Below, piece after piece: positions 62,617 through 64,000 of a DNA stretch of 64,000 nt. Under the pieces are notes generated by a model. That model was not told where the DNA came from. It worked only from the letters and a program-made list of their open reading frames with translations, and made no database searches. The first letter of the stretch is position 1. Every line of letters starts with the position of its first letter. Both the position numbers and the translations under genes were made by a program. Source of the stretch: Mesorhizobium hawassense (GTDB lineage: Bacteria > Pseudomonadota > Alphaproteobacteria > Rhizobiales > Rhizobiaceae); NCBI RefSeq assembly GCF_003289945.1, contig NZ_QMBP01000001.1:558001-622000 (forward strand), written 5' to 3'.

Positions 62617-63360
62617 ATGGCGTTTTATTCGGTCAACCGTCGTTTTGTCGCGGGTCTGGCGCTCGCCGGCTTTATGCTTGCCGCCGCCGGCTGCCAATCG
62701 AGCGACAATGGCATCCTGAACCTCGGTTTCGGCAAGAAGGATCCGACCGCGCCGCCGCCGCCGCAGGATCCCAAGATTGTCGCCAGCCAGTTGCGCGCCT
62801 ACTGTCCGAAAGTGACGCTGCGGGACGGCACCGCCTTTTTCAACACCTATGCCAAGGGCACGACCGCAAAGCCCAGGAAGAAAAAGGGCGACACCGCGGC
62901 AGATGCCGAAGCCCATGCAGCTGCAGCGGCCGCGCAGACCGGCCCCAACGGTCAGCCGATCGATCCCGATCACGATCCGTCCAAGGTCGTCTATCAGGCT
63001 TCGATCTCCGACGTGACGCGCGATTGCACGCATGCCAACGGCCAGTTGTCGATGAAGATCGCGGTTGCCGGCAAGGTTGTGCCGGGTCCGCTGTTCGCGC
63101 CCGGCACCGTCACCATGCCGATCCGTATCGCGGTCCAGCATGGCAATGACGTGCTCTATTCGCAGCTTCATCAATACCAGGTGCAGGTCACCGATCCCTC
63201 GGCCGCCACCCAGTTCGTCTTCACCGACGCCAATGTCGTGGTACCGGAGCCCAGCGCGACCGACTACCAGGCCTATGCCGGCTATGACGAGAACACGCCG
63301 GCGCCGGCCGCCGACAAGGCGAAGGGCAAGAGGAAGAAGCGCGCTCCGGTCACGAACTGA
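62617..63360 (+). CDS. Putative lipoprotein of unknown function
   Basis: A protein of 247 residues with a lipobox (LAGFMLAAAGCQSSDNG), so it should be lipid-anchored at Cys. A Pro-rich linker (TAPPPPQDP) is followed by ASQLRAYCPKVTLRDGTAFF, a Lys/Ala-rich insert (KPRKKKGDTAADAEAHAAAA), and a beta-rich part: VYQASISDVTRDCTHANGQL, SMKIAVAGKVVPGPLFAPGT, QYQVQVTDPSAATQFVFTDA. Two Cys in the folded part could pair. It ends in a basic tail (KAKGKRKKRAPVTN). No named family is recognised. Divergent from thrC with about 128 bp between. Confidence 0.75.
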   Translation: MAFYSVNRRFVAGLALAGFMLAAAGCQSSDNGILNLGFGKKDPTAPPPPQDPKIVASQLRAYCPKVTLRDGTAFFNTYAKGTTAKPRKKKGDTAADAEAHAAAAAAQTGPNGQPIDPDHDPSKVVYQASISDVTRDCTHANGQLSMKIAVAGKVVPGPLFAPGTVTMPIRIAVQHGNDVLYSQLHQYQVQVTDPSAATQFVFTDANVVVPEPSATDYQAYAGYDENTPAPAADKAKGKRKKRAPVTN

Positions 63361-63395
63361 TCAGTCGGCGAACGCGTGACCGGTTTGGAAGGCGC

Positions 63396-64000
63396 TTATG
63401 CGTCTTCCGACCACTCCGACAGCGCCGCGATCGTGCCGTTCAATTCGGCCCAGCGCCTGATCACCGTCTCGGCGCCGGCCTCGGTCAGCGCATCGGCGTG
63501 GCCGGGATAGCTGTGTCCGGCGCCGGTGAAGCCGATGACGCGCATGCCGGCCGCCCTGGCGCCGGCAATGCCATGCACGGAATCCTCTATGACGAAGGTA
63601 TCCTTCGGGTTGGCGCCGAGCCTTTCGGCGGCATAGAGGAACACGTCGGGCGCCGGCTTGGGCTTCTTGCTCGGGATATCCAGCCCCGAAAAGATGCGGC
63701 CGGCGAAGAACGGCAGCAGCCGCACCTTCTCCAGCATGAATTCGACGCGCTCGGTGCGCGAGTTCGAGCAGACGGCGCGCGGCGCGGTGACGGCCGCGAC
63801 CGCTTCGCGGGCGCCGTCGATGATGCGCACGTCCGCGCGCAGCTTGCGGTCGACCAGTTCCTCGGCGCGGTCGATCAGCGATGCCTGGAATGGGATCTGC
63901 GACTTCTCCTCGACCCGCAGCATGATGTCCTTGAAGGTCAGCCCGGCATAGGTCTCGCTGAGCTCCTCAGCCGAAATCTCGAACCCGGCCGCGGTCAAAA
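63396..64000 (-). CDS. HAD family hydrolase (phosphoglycolate phosphatase-like), 5' part outside window
   Basis: About 201 codons are visible; the N-terminal motif I (DxD) lies beyond the right edge, and the first residues seen (LTAAGFEISAEELSETYAGL) belong to the cap domain. Motif II is in RAVCSNSRTERVEFMLEKVR, motif III Lys in KPKPAPDVFLYAAERLGANP, and motif IV acids in FVIEDSVHGIAGARAAGMRV. This is the HAD-IA type (Gph/beta-phosphoglucomutase-like). The substrate is unknown. The first Met near 63998 is probably internal. Confidence 0.85.
   Translation of the reverse strand, partial: LTAAGFEISAEELSETYAGLTFKDIMLRVEEKSQIPFQASLIDRAEELVDRKLRADVRIIDGAREAVAAVTAPRAVCSNSRTERVEFMLEKVRLLPFFAGRIFSGLDIPSKKPKPAPDVFLYAAERLGANPKDTFVIEDSVHGIAGARAAGMRVIGFTGAGHSYPGHADALTEAGAETVIRRWAELNGTIAALSEWSEDA

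Overview
The window is high-GC, densely coded DNA from an alphaproteobacterium of the order Rhizobiales, most likely Mesorhizobium or a close relative in the Phyllobacteriaceae. This rests on gene order (fabI-aroC-ribBX; coxB-ctaD-ctaB-coxF-ctaG-ctaE-DUF983-surf1-ispH-thrB-rnhA; thrC-M16 peptidase-rimJ), on Rhizobiales families (IalB, BTLCP cysteine protease, RT0821/Lpp0805 surface protein) and on intergenic palindromes and (CCTACTG)n heptamer repeats that I associate with Mesorhizobium. All names come from reading protein sequences; no search was run.

Layout. 1-3 kb: 5' part of a GH4 alpha-galactosidase-type gene, divergent from an AraC regulator, then a secreted GH25 lysozyme-like protein. 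3.2-10.1 kb: a ribitol-use locus (AraC activator, sugar ABC transporter, ribitol 2-dehydrogenase, D-ribulokinase) with a heptamer-repeat hairpin before the kinase. 10.3-12.9 kb: acyl-CoA dehydrogenase and enoyl-CoA hydratase. 13.1-16.2 kb: a four-gene membrane cluster of unknown function, its first gene broken by a one-base frameshift. 16.2-23.5 kb: pdxH, surface lipoprotein, DnaJ-class chaperone, fabI, phosphoglycerate-mutase-like phosphatase, aroC, ribBX, GNAT. 23.6-25.5 kb: MFS exporter and TetR repressor, divergent, with three operator-like palindromes between them. 25.6-35.2 kb: membrane protein, bluB under a cobalamin riboswitch, deacetylase, xseB, DUF2277, pirin, dxs, a small secreted protein, GFA protein, tlyA and an rlmD-type methyltransferase. 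35.3-42.7 kb: a secreted caspase-fold protein lacking its catalytic Cys, a BTLCP protease, a sirtuin, vapBC, tldD, a YbjN-type protein and an IalB protein. 43-52.7 kb: the aa3 cytochrome oxidase operon, followed by ispH, thrB and rnhA. 52.7-64 kb: phosphatase-like protein, DUF2938, peroxiredoxin, DsbD-alpha-like protein, YqgE/AlgH, a large GGDEF-EAL protein, rimJ-type acetyltransferase, M16 peptidase, thrC, a lipoprotein and a truncated HAD phosphatase.

How the genes work together. The ribitol locus would import a pentitol and convert it to D-ribulose 5-phosphate. The oxidase operon holds structural subunits (coxB, ctaD, ctaE), heme-tail synthesis (ctaB) and assembly factors (ctaG, surf1). 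thrB and thrC complete threonine synthesis from separate sites; dxs and ispH are early and late steps of the MEP isoprenoid pathway.

The non-coding DNA is unusually structured: at least five AATTGC-ended palindromes, two heptamer-repeat hairpins, a 185-bp element with near-perfect terminal inverted repeats, and a perfect 19-bp hairpin. Several abut gene ends and supply the stop codon. No tRNA, rRNA, CRISPR array or complete insertion sequence was seen.
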